From Thalassobius vesicularis (GTDB lineage: Bacteria; Pseudomonadota; Alphaproteobacteria; Rhodobacterales; Rhodobacteraceae): DNA of 64,000 nt. The notes below the pieces were generated by a model. It made no database searches. It was not told where the DNA came from and was given only the letters and a program-made list of their open reading frames with translations. The translations under genes were made by a program, and so were the position numbers. The stretch covers positions 112,777 to 176,776 of the forward strand of contig NZ_SSMD01000008.1 of assembly GCF_004799325.1 (NCBI RefSeq), read 5' to 3'. The first letter of the stretch is position 1. The number at the start of each line of letters is the position of its first letter. Shown piece after piece: positions 33,686-42,325 of the stretch.

Positions 33686-35719
33686 GTGAAAAATAGACCA
33701 GATGGAAGCTTTGAAACCATGCTCTCGCCCATCCGCGCAGGCCAGCATACGTTGCGAAATCGTGTCATCATGGGGTCGATGCACACGCGGTTGGAAACCG
33801 AGCCCGACGGCATAGCCAAACAGATCGCATTTTACGCCGAGCGTGCGCGGGGGGAGGCGGCGATTCTGGTCACCGGCGGGTTTTCGCCCAATGCCGAGGG
33901 CATATTCGATCCAGAAGGTCCGAGAATCGATGACCCGGAAGAAGCGCTTGACCTGCGCCCGATCTGCGAGGCGGTGCAGGCCGAAGGCAGCCTGATCTGC
34001 GCACAACTCCTCCACGCCGGGCGCTATGCCAAGATCGAAGGGTGTGTGGCCCCGTCGCCGATCCGCGCTCCGATCAACCGTTTCATCCCGCGTGAAATGA
34101 CCGAAGCCGACATTCTCCGTACCATCGAGGATTTTGCCGTGGCGGCCGCCAATGCGCAGGCCGCAGGCTTTGATGGCGTCGAGATCATGGGGTCCGAAGG
34201 ATACCTGATCAACGAATTCACCGTCACCCACACCAACAAGCGCCAAGACGACTGGGGCGGCAGCGCCGCGAACCGCCACCGATTCCCGGTCGAGATCGTG
34301 CGCGCGGTGCGCGAACGTTGCGGCCCCGACTTTCTGGTCATCTACCGGATTTCGGCGGCCGATCTGGTCGAGGGCGGCGCGCCCGCCGATGAAATTGCCG
34401 CACTGGCCCGCAAGATCGAGGCTGCGGGTGCGGATATCCTGAACACCGGCATCGGCTGGCATGAGGCCCGCGTGCCGACGATCGCCTACCCGGTGCCGCG
34501 CGGTGCCTGGCGCAAGGCGGCAGCCAACGTCAAAGCGGCGGTGTCGATCCCGGTAGTCGCCTCGAACCGGATCAACACACCCCAGCTTGCAGAAGACATA
34601 CTTGCCTCTGGCGATGCGGACATGATCTCGATGGCGCGCCCGTTTCTGGCCGATCCGCATTTCGTGAAAAAGACGCGCGAGGGCCGCGCAGACGAGATCA
34701 ACACCTGCATTGCCTGCAACCAGGCCTGCCTGGATTTCATTTTTTCGGACCGGCCGGTCGGATGTCTGGTCAATCCAAGGGCCGGGCGTGAAACGGAATT
34801 CCGGGATACGCCAACCGACACGCCAAAGAAAGTGGCCGTCGTTGGCGGTGGTGCCGCGGGCATGGCCACAGCCGCCGAGGCGGCGCGGCTGGGCCACGAT
34901 GTCACCCTGTTCGAAGCGCAGGACAAATTGGGCGGTCAGCTGAATCTGGCCCGCGCCGCACCAGGCAAGGACGAATTCGACGAAACCCTGCGGTATTATG
35001 CCGGTCAGATGCAGAAACACGGGGTCACGCAGCGTCTGGGACAGCGGGCAGAGGCGAGCGATCTTGAGGGATTTGACCATGTGGTCATCGCCACCGGGGT
35101 CACGCCGCGCATTCCCGACCTGCCGGGTATCGACCATCCCAGCGTCGCGACCTACGCCGAAATTCTGTCCGGTGACCGCGAGGCGGGCGACCGTGTCGTG
35201 GTGATGGGGGCGGGGGGCATCGGTCATGATGTGGCCGAGTTCCTAGTGACCAAACCCGCCGAGACCGCGAATTCCGACGTCTTTTGCGAAACCTGGGGTG
35301 TGGACCCCGAATTTGTCTCCTCGGGTGCCCTGGCGGGCGACCCTCTGGCACCGAAGCCGTCGCGCCGCAAGGTCGTCATGCTGCAGCGCAAGACCGCTAA
35401 ACCGGGCGCGGGGCTTGGTGTTTCGACAGGGTGGATCCTGCGCAACGCGCTGCGCAAACATGGGGTCGAGGCAATGGGCGGGGTGACCTATGAACATATC
35501 GACGATGCGGGGCTGCACATCGTCGCGGACGGAAACCCGACGGTCATCGCAGCCGATACAATTGTGCTGTGCACCGGTCAGGAACCGGAACGAGCCCTGG
35601 CCAAAGAGGTTGTAGCGCGCGGCGTCCCGGTTACGATGATCGGCGGGGCAAAGGAGGCCGCCGAACTGGATGCGCTGCGCGCCATTGATGAGGGCGTGCG
35701 CCTGGCGCAGGATCTCTGA
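33686..35719 (+). CDS. NADH:flavin oxidoreductase / 2,4-dienoyl-CoA reductase-like protein
   Basis: 677 aa, starting at GTG 33686 because AGGAGGAG (33671-33678) is seven bases upstream. The N-terminal OYE-type FMN barrel (QLLHAGRYAK, NEFTVTHTNKRQDDWGGS) is followed by a 4Fe-4S motif CIACNQACLD...CLVNPRAG around 335-362, then FAD/NAD-binding domains (VAVVGGGAAGMATAAEAARLGHDVTLFEA). This is the FadH/BaiCD architecture; it may reduce a 2,4-dienoyl- or 3-oxo-4-enoyl-CoA. Upstream partner of a CoA ligase. Confidence 0.9.
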   Translation: MKNRPDGSFETMLSPIRAGQHTLRNRVIMGSMHTRLETEPDGIAKQIAFYAERARGEAAILVTGGFSPNAEGIFDPEGPRIDDPEEALDLRPICEAVQAEGSLICAQLLHAGRYAKIEGCVAPSPIRAPINRFIPREMTEADILRTIEDFAVAAANAQAAGFDGVEIMGSEGYLINEFTVTHTNKRQDDWGGSAANRHRFPVEIVRAVRERCGPDFLVIYRISAADLVEGGAPADEIAALARKIEAAGADILNTGIGWHEARVPTIAYPVPRGAWRKAAANVKAAVSIPVVASNRINTPQLAEDILASGDADMISMARPFLADPHFVKKTREGRADEINTCIACNQACLDFIFSDRPVGCLVNPRAGRETEFRDTPTDTPKKVAVVGGGAAGMATAAEAARLGHDVTLFEAQDKLGGQLNLARAAPGKDEFDETLRYYAGQMQKHGVTQRLGQRAEASDLEGFDHVVIATGVTPRIPDLPGIDHPSVATYAEILSGDREAGDRVVVMGAGGIGHDVAEFLVTKPAETANSDVFCETWGVDPEFVSSGALAGDPLAPKPSRRKVVMLQRKTAKPGAGLGVSTGWILRNALRKHGVEAMGGVTYEHIDDAGLHIVADGNPTVIAADTIVLCTGQEPERALAKEVVARGVPVTMIGGAKEAAELDALRAIDEGVRLAQDL

Positions 35720-35745
35720 ACCGAGGCTCGGGCAAGGGGGAAACT

Positions 35746-37266
35746 ATGCTGACCGACGTCATCCGCGCGGGGCGCGCTGATCTGTATTCGATCTTTCGAA
35801 CCCGCGCACATGACTGCGCCCGCGCCCTCGCCATCGAGGACGGCAGCAGGAAACTGACCTATGCAGAACTGCTGGAGCGGGTCGATCGTCTGGCGGCTGT
35901 CTTTCTGGCACGAGGCGTGGCGCCCGGAGACAGGATCGCGATCCTGTCGCATAACCGCTCAGAATACCTGGAGGTCGAACTTGCAGCAGCGGGAATCGGC
36001 GCGATCGTCGCCTGTCTGAACTGGCGGCTTGCCCCCGATGAACTGCGGCACTGCATCGATCTGGTCGAGCCGGTTCTCGCGGTTGTCGAACCGGAACTTT
36101 CAGAAGCTTACCGCGCCGTCGCGTCGACACCCTGTCTAACCGTCGGGCCAGACCTGGAAACGGCCATTGCCGGGGTCGAGCCGGACCCGCGCACCGGAAC
36201 CATGGTTGACGACCCCGAGGCCGGTCTGACGATCCTCTATACCTCGGGGACCACGGGCCTGCCCAAGGGGGCGCTTATCAGCCACCGCGCGCATATCGCC
36301 CGATCCATGGTTTTTGCGGCGCAGCTGGCGCTGGATCCCGGCGACGGGTTCATCGCCTGGGCGCCGATGTTCCACATGGCCTCCACCGATCATGCGCTGG
36401 CAACGATCCTGCGGGGCGGGACCGTGGTGATGGTGGACGGGCTGCAGCCCGCCGTCATCAACGAGGCGCTGTCACGCCACAGGATCGGCTGGTTCGTGAT
36501 GATGCCCGGGGCACTGGAGGCTTTTATTAACGAACGGCACGCCAACCCTTTGCCGCTGAAGGGGATCAAGGTTTGCGGCGCAATGGCTGATCTGGTGCCG
36601 CCGCATCAGATCGCGGAACTGACCGGTCTTCTGGACACGCCCTATCTGAATTCCTTCGGGGCGACCGAAACCGGCCTGCCGCCGGGAACCGCCGATCTGA
36701 TCGCGCCGGGTGTGACCCCGGACCGGCTGTCCAAGCGCATCAGCGCCTTTTGCGAGGTGCGGCTGGTCGATCCCGACGACCGCGAAGTCCCCGATGGAAC
36801 GCCGGGCGAAATGGCGCTTCGGGGTCCGACGCTGTTTTCCGGGTACTGGAACGCCGACGACACCAATGCCCGTGACTTTCGCAACGGCTTTTTCCACATG
36901 GGCGATCTGTTCCGGCGCAATGCGGACGGCACCGTCGACTTTGTGGATCGGGCGAAATACCTGATCAAGACCGGAGGTGAAAACGTCTATCCGGCGGAAA
37001 TCGAACGTGTGCTTCTTTCTCATCCCGATGTGATCGATGCCGCCGTGGTAAGGGCCTTCGACGCGAAATGGGGGGAAAGCCCGGTGGCCTTTGTCGCCTG
37101 TGACGATGACGGGCCGGATGCCGAGGCGCTGCTGAACTTGTGCCGCGAAAGCCTCGCTGGCTATAAGCGACCACGCGAAATTCGCTTCATCGCGTTCGAG
37201 GATTTTCCCAGATCGACCAGCGGCAAGATCCAGCGGCATATCCTCGAAGCCCGGCTCGCAGATTAA
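35746..37266 (+). CDS. acyl-CoA ligase, AMP-forming
   Basis: 506 aa. Core motifs: YTSGTTGLPKGALISH (about 165-180), FGATETGLPPG, GYWNADDTNARDF, MGDLFRRNADGTVDFVDRAKYLIKTGGENVYPAEIE, and the catalytic Lys in RSTSGKIQRH near the end. It activates a medium or cyclic carboxylic acid. AAGGGGG SD before ATG 35746, 26 bp after the flavoprotein gene, so both are probably read from operator 3. Confidence 0.9.
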   Translation: MLTDVIRAGRADLYSIFRTRAHDCARALAIEDGSRKLTYAELLERVDRLAAVFLARGVAPGDRIAILSHNRSEYLEVELAAAGIGAIVACLNWRLAPDELRHCIDLVEPVLAVVEPELSEAYRAVASTPCLTVGPDLETAIAGVEPDPRTGTMVDDPEAGLTILYTSGTTGLPKGALISHRAHIARSMVFAAQLALDPGDGFIAWAPMFHMASTDHALATILRGGTVVMVDGLQPAVINEALSRHRIGWFVMMPGALEAFINERHANPLPLKGIKVCGAMADLVPPHQIAELTGLLDTPYLNSFGATETGLPPGTADLIAPGVTPDRLSKRISAFCEVRLVDPDDREVPDGTPGEMALRGPTLFSGYWNADDTNARDFRNGFFHMGDLFRRNADGTVDFVDRAKYLIKTGGENVYPAEIERVLLSHPDVIDAAVVRAFDAKWGESPVAFVACDDDGPDAEALLNLCRESLAGYKRPREIRFIAFEDFPRSTSGKIQRHILEARLAD

Positions 37267-37727
37267 TTTTCGCTCTGACCCGATCGTCAGCCAGCCACGC
37301 CAGTTCGCCCCAATAGCGATAAAAGCGTTCTTATCCTCGTTGCCACGAGCTTCTTATCCCCGCCCTTTGGAGTAACCCCCTGAAAGTGATCCACCATCTG
37401 GGATAGATTGACCCGCGATTGAAGCGCAGCCCTCTGTCGGACTACACGGCTAGGGTTTTCCGGGTGTTTGAGCTCAGGAGGATTCGTAGATCCCTGAGCC
37501 ATTCATCAGTGCGATCGGTGGTTTGTTCCCGGTTGCGCTGTGGGGGCAGCAGTAACCCGGCGCATCGCACGGACGGGCATGGACTGCCGGCAATTGCCGG
37601 TTGGGGCTGCTGCGGGCCTTCAAGGGAAAGTCGGCGACTATCCGATGTGCGGGACAAAGCGGACATTCGCCAAGCGACCTCAAACGTCCGGTTCTGTACT
37701 GCGGCCCGACAAAACGATATCAAGTGA
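37267..37727. other. 461-bp stretch without a recognisable gene
   Basis: Short frames exist on both strands, but none has an SD, family-like motifs or codon bias. It marks the end of the regulon's plus-strand operon and the start of the accessory segment. No inverted terminal repeats or clear insertion-sequence remnant were seen. Confidence 0.4.
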
Positions 37728-38432
37728 TCAGCGGTCAGCCGATCGCACCTGTGTAACTGTCTTCTTCGGCCCTCCTGTCTGCATGATCTGGGACAGGTAA
37801 GAATTGCGCCGTCTGATGAAGTCACGCAGAAGGGTCGGGTAATCTTCACTGACGGCATTCTTCACAGAAACCCGACGCTCCAGTTCATGTCGCCAGGCCC
37901 TTACACGGGCAAGCCCTGTGAAGACGCCAAACTCTCCGATGGTGTCAAAAACGTCGAAATAGCGGAAGACCGGGCCGAATACGACATCGACGAGGCTGAA
38001 CCGGTGGCCATCGAACCATGGTCCCTCCCCAAGCTCCGCGTCCAGCCGAAGGAACTTTGCGCGGAGCGCCGCCACTTTTTCTTCCAACGCTTTCTCGTTC
38101 GGCGCCGAGTAGAACCCCGCAATGTCGTTCAAGACAGCAGATCCAAATTCAATCCAGGCACGGTGGCGGGCGCGATCGAGAGCGTCGTGCGGATGAAGCG
38201 CGTGGGGTTGTGTATCCTCAAGATATTCGAGGATAACCGCAGATTCGAAAATCGGCGTCCCGTCCACAACCAGGACAGGCGTCTTGCCCAGCGGAGATAT
38301 GGCAAGAAACCAGTCGGGCTTGTTCGAAAGATCGATGTCAGTTCTCTCGAACGTGACACCTTTCTCAGTGAGCGAGATCGCCGCGCGCTGCACATATGGG
38401 CAGAGCGCATGGCTAATGAGGTGGAGGCTCAT
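37728..38432 (-). CDS. glutathione S-transferase family protein
   Basis: 234 aa. Thioredoxin-fold N-terminus with SHALCPYVQRAAISLTEKGV (Cys-Pro-Tyr active segment) and GKTPVLVVDGTPIFESAVILEYLE (cis-Pro and Glu-Ser glutathione site), then an alpha-helical C-terminal domain. Cytoplasmic detoxification or thiol-transfer role. It overlaps doxX by ATGA, so the two form an operon facing away from the MarR gene. Confidence 0.88.
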   Translation of the reverse strand: MSLHLISHALCPYVQRAAISLTEKGVTFERTDIDLSNKPDWFLAISPLGKTPVLVVDGTPIFESAVILEYLEDTQPHALHPHDALDRARHRAWIEFGSAVLNDIAGFYSAPNEKALEEKVAALRAKFLRLDAELGEGPWFDGHRFSLVDVVFGPVFRYFDVFDTIGEFGVFTGLARVRAWRHELERRVSVKNAVSEDYPTLLRDFIRRRNSYLSQIMQTGGPKKTVTQVRSADR

Positions 38433-38863
38433 GTTGTCTCTCCCGCCATCTGCACGTTACCGGGCGCGAAGGAAGGGCTGAGGGCGAAACGGCCGTCGCC
38501 CAGAAGCCCTTGCACGATGGCAAGCAGCGTCAGATAGGCCGGGTATTCCCACCCGCCGTTCTCGTATCCGAACATCCAGCCGTTTCCGGAGTGAGCCCAG
38601 GTCGCACCGGCCAGGATGGGCACGGTCGCCGACGCGACCCACCGAGCCTGTACGCCGAGGACCAAAAGGGCACCGACAATCGCCTCGACTGCAAAGACCA
38701 TATAAGCAAACCAGCCGGGCAGCCCGATCGAAATGAAGAACTGCGCCGTTCCGGGAAGTGTGAAAATGAAGAGCTTGAGAAACAGGCTGTGCGCCAGGAA
38801 CATGATCCCGAGTGCTATACGGAGCAGGAATATCCCAAATTCTGTGAGGTGCGATTGTGACAT
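38429..38863 (-). CDS. DoxX-family membrane protein
   Basis: 144 aa with four hydrophobic segments; LLRIALGIMFLAHSLFLKLFIF and GLPGWFAYMVFAVEAIVGALLVLGV are typical of the DoxX/YphA-like family. Inner membrane, redox- or detoxification-related role unknown. It is divergent from the MarR gene, with GST downstream: a common MarR-controlled stress arrangement. Confidence 0.85.
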   Translation of the reverse strand: MSQSHLTEFGIFLLRIALGIMFLAHSLFLKLFIFTLPGTAQFFISIGLPGWFAYMVFAVEAIVGALLVLGVQARWVASATVPILAGATWAHSGNGWMFGYENGGWEYPAYLTLLAIVQGLLGDGRFALSPSFAPGNVQMAGETT

Positions 38864-38881
38864 GATATGATCCCATATGTC

Positions 38882-38948
38882 GATGCAGTTGCATCTATAT
38901 ATAGCGCGTCACATGCGATGTCAAGGTTGATGCACTTACATGTACATG
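38882..38948. promoter_or_regulatory. divergent promoter with two palindromes, candidate MarR sites
   Basis: GATGCAGTTGCATC (38882-38895) has perfect 6-bp arms, and CATGTACATG (38939-38948) is a perfect 10-bp palindrome. They sit near the doxX start and the MarR start respectively, with an AT-rich CTATATATAG between. These fit autoregulated MarR sites but differ completely from the TetR palindrome. Confidence 0.5.
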
Positions 38949-38961
38949 ATAGGTGCTGGAT

Positions 38962-39390
38962 ATGAACGAGATTGACCATGCTACTGAGGCCGCCTGGACA
39001 GCCCTCATGACTAAAAGCCGCGTTTTGCTTGAGGCTGTCGAAACGTCTCTGAAATCGGCAGGATACCCGCCAATTGCATGGTATGACGCGCTTCTCGAAC
39101 TCGAGAAGGCTGGCCCGGACGGACTCCGGCCATTCGAACTCAAAGACCGGATTTTGTTACCCCAATACGGTACCTCGCGGCTGCTGAACCGTATGGTGAA
39201 AGCAGGGCTGGTGAACCGACAGGACTGCTTGGAAGATGGGCGAGGTCAAAACATTTCTATCTCTGAAAAGGGTAAATCTGTCAGGAGGGCGATGTGGCCG
39301 ATCTATGAACGGGTTCTGTCGGAAAGGATCGGCGCAAAGCTGAAACCCAAAGACGCCGCTCAATTGGCCTCGCTACTCTCAAAGCTCTGA
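38962..39390 (+). CDS. MarR-family transcriptional regulator
   Basis: 142 aa from ATG 38962; GTG 38953 is an in-frame alternative. Winged helix with ELKDRILLPQYGTSRLLNRMVKAGLVNRQDCLEDGRGQNISISEKG (about 57-102), including the DxRG wing. It probably represses the divergent doxX-GST pair and itself through the palindromes between them. Ligand unknown; redox- or phenolic-responsive by family. Confidence 0.88.
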   Translation: MNEIDHATEAAWTALMTKSRVLLEAVETSLKSAGYPPIAWYDALLELEKAGPDGLRPFELKDRILLPQYGTSRLLNRMVKAGLVNRQDCLEDGRGQNISISEKGKSVRRAMWPIYERVLSERIGAKLKPKDAAQLASLLSKL

Positions 39391-39478
39391 AGTCTAGGTC
39401 GACTGACGCGAAACCTGTCTGTGACTTTCCACGCTAAGTGGCCCTGAATTTTTTTCACGTTAATTGGCCGACAGTTGC

Positions 39479-39988
39479 CTATGTCGGTGTGCGAAGGGTG
39501 TTTCGGGCTGTTTCGACGTCCTTTCGCATCCAACAGACCTCTGCGTGATCGTTGATAAATCCCATGGCCTGCATGAATGCATATACGGTGGCCGGCCCCA
39601 CGAATTTGAAGCCAAGCTTTCGTAGGTCTTTGGACAGGGTCTCGGACGCTGGTGATTTGGACCGCATTTGTGGCAGTGCGTCGTCCTTGGCAGGTTCATA
39701 TAGCCAGATGAATGCGGCGAAGGAGCCTTCCTCTTGGACGACCTCGAAAGTACGGCGAGCGTTGTTGATCACGGCTTCGATCTTGCCTCGATAGCGAACA
39801 ATTCCTTCATCGGCAAGTAGGCGCTTAATGTCGTTGTCGTCAAAGTTCGCAACTCCCCGAAAGTCGAACCCGGCGAAGGCAGCACGAAAGTTCTCGCGCT
39901 TGGCCGGAATGGTGCGCCAGCTCCGCCCTGACTGGAAACTCCGGCGTGACGGCAGCCCATCGGCACCGTGGGCGTCCATCCGTTCCAA
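39479..39988 (-). pseudogene. tag: DNA-3-methyladenine glycosylase I, 5'-truncated
   Basis: From SWRTIPAKRENFRAAFAGFDF onward this is Tag (IVRYRGKIEAVINNARRTFEVV, LGFKFVGPATVYAFMQAMGFINDHAEVC). The usual N-terminus with the zinc Cys and His (MxRCxW...YHDxEWGVP) and the catalytic Glu before QAGLSW is missing; residues 1-22 here look unrelated. Zinc ligands from the C-terminus (His, Cys) remain. Start would be TTG 39988 or ATG 39979. Probably non-functional. Confidence 0.65.
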
Positions 39989-40284
39989 TTACGGTTGCAG
40001 CATCAGGCCGCTGCCGCATAAACTTGAACAGAAACTGAACCAGATCCTCCGTTACGATACAGTCTCAGCTCTCCGAAAAACCCTGACGAGGGACAATCGG
40101 CGACCGCACTGCTAAAGGCTAACATTACCGCTTGGCAGGTCTGAACCTGCTGGCGGCGATCTGGATACCGCGCGCGCCTACGGGAAACGGTTGGCCGAGG
40201 TCGCGAGCCGCTGGAACAGCTGATCCAGCTGTCTGAATAATCGGCCCGGCCGCCCGGATCGGATGTGCTGCGGCCGGGTTGCGC
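39989..40284. other. non-coding or decayed stretch
   Basis: 296 bp between the truncated tag and the thioesterase. Apart from a possible 3' coding remnant at 40125-40223, no start, SD or family motif is visible. Confidence 0.4.
40125..40223 (+). pseudogene. possible 3' remnant of a flavodoxin-fold oxidoreductase
   Basis: The frame reads LPLGRSEPAGGDLDTARAYG then KRLAEVASRW to a TGA at 40221-40223. The helix (ARAYGKRLAEVA) resembles the C-terminus of NADPH-dependent FMN or quinone reductases. No upstream part of such a gene exists here. Assignment is weak. Confidence 0.25.
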
Positions 40285-40740
40285 TCAGTCCGCGACCCCC
40301 GCCCGCCCGATCAGCGCCATGAGCGTTCCGGTCATCGTTGCGACGAGCTTTTCATCCTGGCTCTTCACGGCATAGGCACGCGCCTCGCATATGGTCAGCG
40401 TCCTGCCTGGTTTCACCACGTCAGCGACGAAGCGAAACCGTTCGCCGTCCGCCGGGTTGAGTAGGTTGATCTTGAATTCGGCCGTCAACACTGCCGCGTC
40501 CGCTGGCATCAGCGAAAAGGCCGCGTATCCGCAGGCGCTGTCCAGCGCTGTCGACACGATTCCGGCATGCAAAAACCCATGCTGCTGGGTCAGTGCAACC
40601 TGATGTGCCATTTCCAGAACGATGCGGCCGGGTAACAACTCGGCAATGCTGATCCCCAACGTGTTCATCACCTTCTGGCGATCGAAACTGTTGCGCACGC
40701 GTGCGTCATAGTCGGGGTTTTTCGGTTTGAATTATGTCAT
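40285..40740 (-). pseudogene. PaaI-like hot-dog thioesterase with stop at codon 3
   Basis: A start with SD (AGAGGAAG, then ATG at 40740) is followed by ACA and TAA (complement of 40732-40734), then in frame by FKPKNPDYDARVRNSFDRQK, the normal N-terminus of this thioesterase family. The rest is intact: ALTQQHGFLHAGIVSTALDSACGYAAF hot-dog helix and VLTAEFKINLL. A GTG at 40698 could reinitiate and give 137 aa missing about 14 residues. Whether it is dead or rescued by reinitiation is open. Confidence 0.7.
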
Positions 40741-40761
40741 GGCGGGTCTTCCTCTTCGATT

Positions 40762-41466
40762 TCATTCGTCAATGACCAATCTTAGGCGGTCTTTGAGGCG
40801 CGTATCTTGTAGCGAAAGGTCAAAACGACGCGGAATAGACAGAGCGCGCAACGCGCCGGGCGGTTTGCCGGCGAAGATCCGGCAAGCGGCGGACAAGTGA
40901 GATTGATCGTAATATCCGGCGTCCAGCGCCAGATCGCTCAGCGGCAGGGTCTTTGACGCAAGCTGCCCGAGAGCCCGGCGAAAGCGTCGCAAGGTCGCAA
41001 GCCGCCGCCGCGACACGCCGGTTTCCGCCCGCACCTTTCGACGTTTGGTCCGGTCGCTGTAAGCTCCGGTTGGTGCGGCAAAGCTCAGGTCTCTCGCAAG
41101 GCCGTCAAGCACCGCGATGAGCGCAGGCAGGTCATCGTCCCCGGTCTGAATCCGGGCCAGTTCTGAGGCCAGCATGTCCAGCCCTTTGGAGTCGGGAAAT
41201 CGCTGCGGTCGTGACGACAGTCGCAGCCCGGCCACGACACCCTGGAATGGCCTTGGGCGGGGCGAAAAATAGGGGCGCGGTTCTGCCAGCGATACGCGCC
41301 CGCCGCCGCTGTCGTCGCGCGTTACCGAAAGGGTAAAGAGGTCGGTTGCGAACCGCCCGCGTCCACCACCGCTCAGCACACCGGTATCGCGGAACACGAA
41401 CAAATGGTCGATCTGTTTGGCCGCTTCCTCAGGCGGCGCCAGTTCGAGATAAAGCGGCGCCGCCAT
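40762..41466 (-). CDS. AraC-family transcriptional regulator
   Basis: 234 aa from ATG 41466. The C-terminal third has the AraC double-HTH: TGVSRRRLATLRRFRRALG and ALDAGYYDQSHLSAACRIFAGKPPGALR. The N-terminal portion is an effector domain of unknown ligand. It starts 4 bp after the NmrA-like gene, so it is likely cotranscribed with it and may control it. No common operator nearby. Confidence 0.82.
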   Translation of the reverse strand: MAAPLYLELAPPEEAAKQIDHLFVFRDTGVLSGGGRGRFATDLFTLSVTRDDSGGGRVSLAEPRPYFSPRPRPFQGVVAGLRLSSRPQRFPDSKGLDMLASELARIQTGDDDLPALIAVLDGLARDLSFAAPTGAYSDRTKRRKVRAETGVSRRRLATLRRFRRALGQLASKTLPLSDLALDAGYYDQSHLSAACRIFAGKPPGALRALSIPRRFDLSLQDTRLKDRLRLVIDE

Positions 41467-41470
41467 CAGG

Positions 41471-42325
41471 TTACTTGACGAAAGCATCCCGGTTCTCGGC
41501 GACGAAATCGGCAAATCGGCGCGCCGGGCGTCCCATCACATCGCTGACCGTGGTCTCGATGCCGGCAAGGTAGCCCTTGGGCGCGATGGAAGCCAATTCG
41601 ACCATGGCTCTGGCGACCTCGTCCTGCATTCCGCCAGCCACCATGCCCGCCTTGGCATTTTCGGCCGACAGGGGTGCGCAGGTGACAGTGCGCCCGGTCA
41701 CCCTGGACAGGAGGGCGGCGATATCTTCTCCGGTAAGAGCTTCGGGCCCGGTCAGACCAAGAGCCTTGCCTTCGTAACCCGGAGCGGTCAGCGCCTCGGC
41801 GGCGACATCCGCGATGTCGCGGGCGTCGATCCAGGCCACGGGGCCGCCCAGATCGTCATAGTACACGGCGTCCTTTGCAATGTTACCGGCCTGCCACAGC
41901 AGGTTCTGCATGAAATAGGTCGGCTGGACAAAGGTCCAGTCAAGGCCGCTTTGCTTCAGCAGCTCCTGGGTTTCGGAATGCCACTTTCCAAAGGTCAGCC
42001 CCGCCTTGGGCGACGCGCCAAGCCCCGTGGCCACAACGATATGGCGCACGCCCGCGGCCTTGGCCGCCTCGATCACGTTCGCCTTCCACTGGCGCATGTT
42101 CAGATGGGCAGGCGTGACCAGGTATATCTTTTCTGCCCCGTCACAGGCCCGCGCCAGCGCGGCAGGGTCCGTGAAATCCGCGACGACCGCCTCGCATCCT
42201 TTGGCCTTTAGCGCGTCTAACTTTGAGAGGTCGCTGGTGACAGCGCGCACGGTCGCGCCTTTTGCCAGAAGCGTGTCGACGAGGGGCGCACCAGTCGTGC
42301 CCGTGGCTCCGAAAACAGTGATCAT
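41471..42325 (-). CDS. NmrA-like NAD(P)-binding oxidoreductase
   Basis: 284 aa. MITVFGATGTTGAPLVDTLLAKGATVRAVTSD is the GxxGxxG Rossmann start of the NmrA/HSCARG atypical SDR group; VVADFTDPAAL and LVTPAH follow. Acts as an NADPH sensor or quinone/NAD(P) reductase-like protein. It overlaps the ACS-type ligase by ATGA. Confidence 0.85.
   Translation of the reverse strand: MITVFGATGTTGAPLVDTLLAKGATVRAVTSDLSKLDALKAKGCEAVVADFTDPAALARACDGAEKIYLVTPAHLNMRQWKANVIEAAKAAGVRHIVVATGLGASPKAGLTFGKWHSETQELLKQSGLDWTFVQPTYFMQNLLWQAGNIAKDAVYYDDLGGPVAWIDARDIADVAAEALTAPGYEGKALGLTGPEALTGEDIAALLSRVTGRTVTCAPLSAENAKAGMVAGGMQDEVARAMVELASIAPKGYLAGIETTVSDVMGRPARRFADFVAENRDAFVK

Noticed and set aside
37287..37502. Possible transposase-like peptide on the minus strand (VATRIRTLLSLLG)
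   Set aside because: No transposase motif, terminal repeats or start signal could be identified; similarity was too short.
40125..40223. Tn3-type transposase C-terminus (GLNLLAAIW in another frame)
   Set aside because: Only about eight residues agree and the frame breaks at once; the flavodoxin-type remnant in a different frame fits slightly better.
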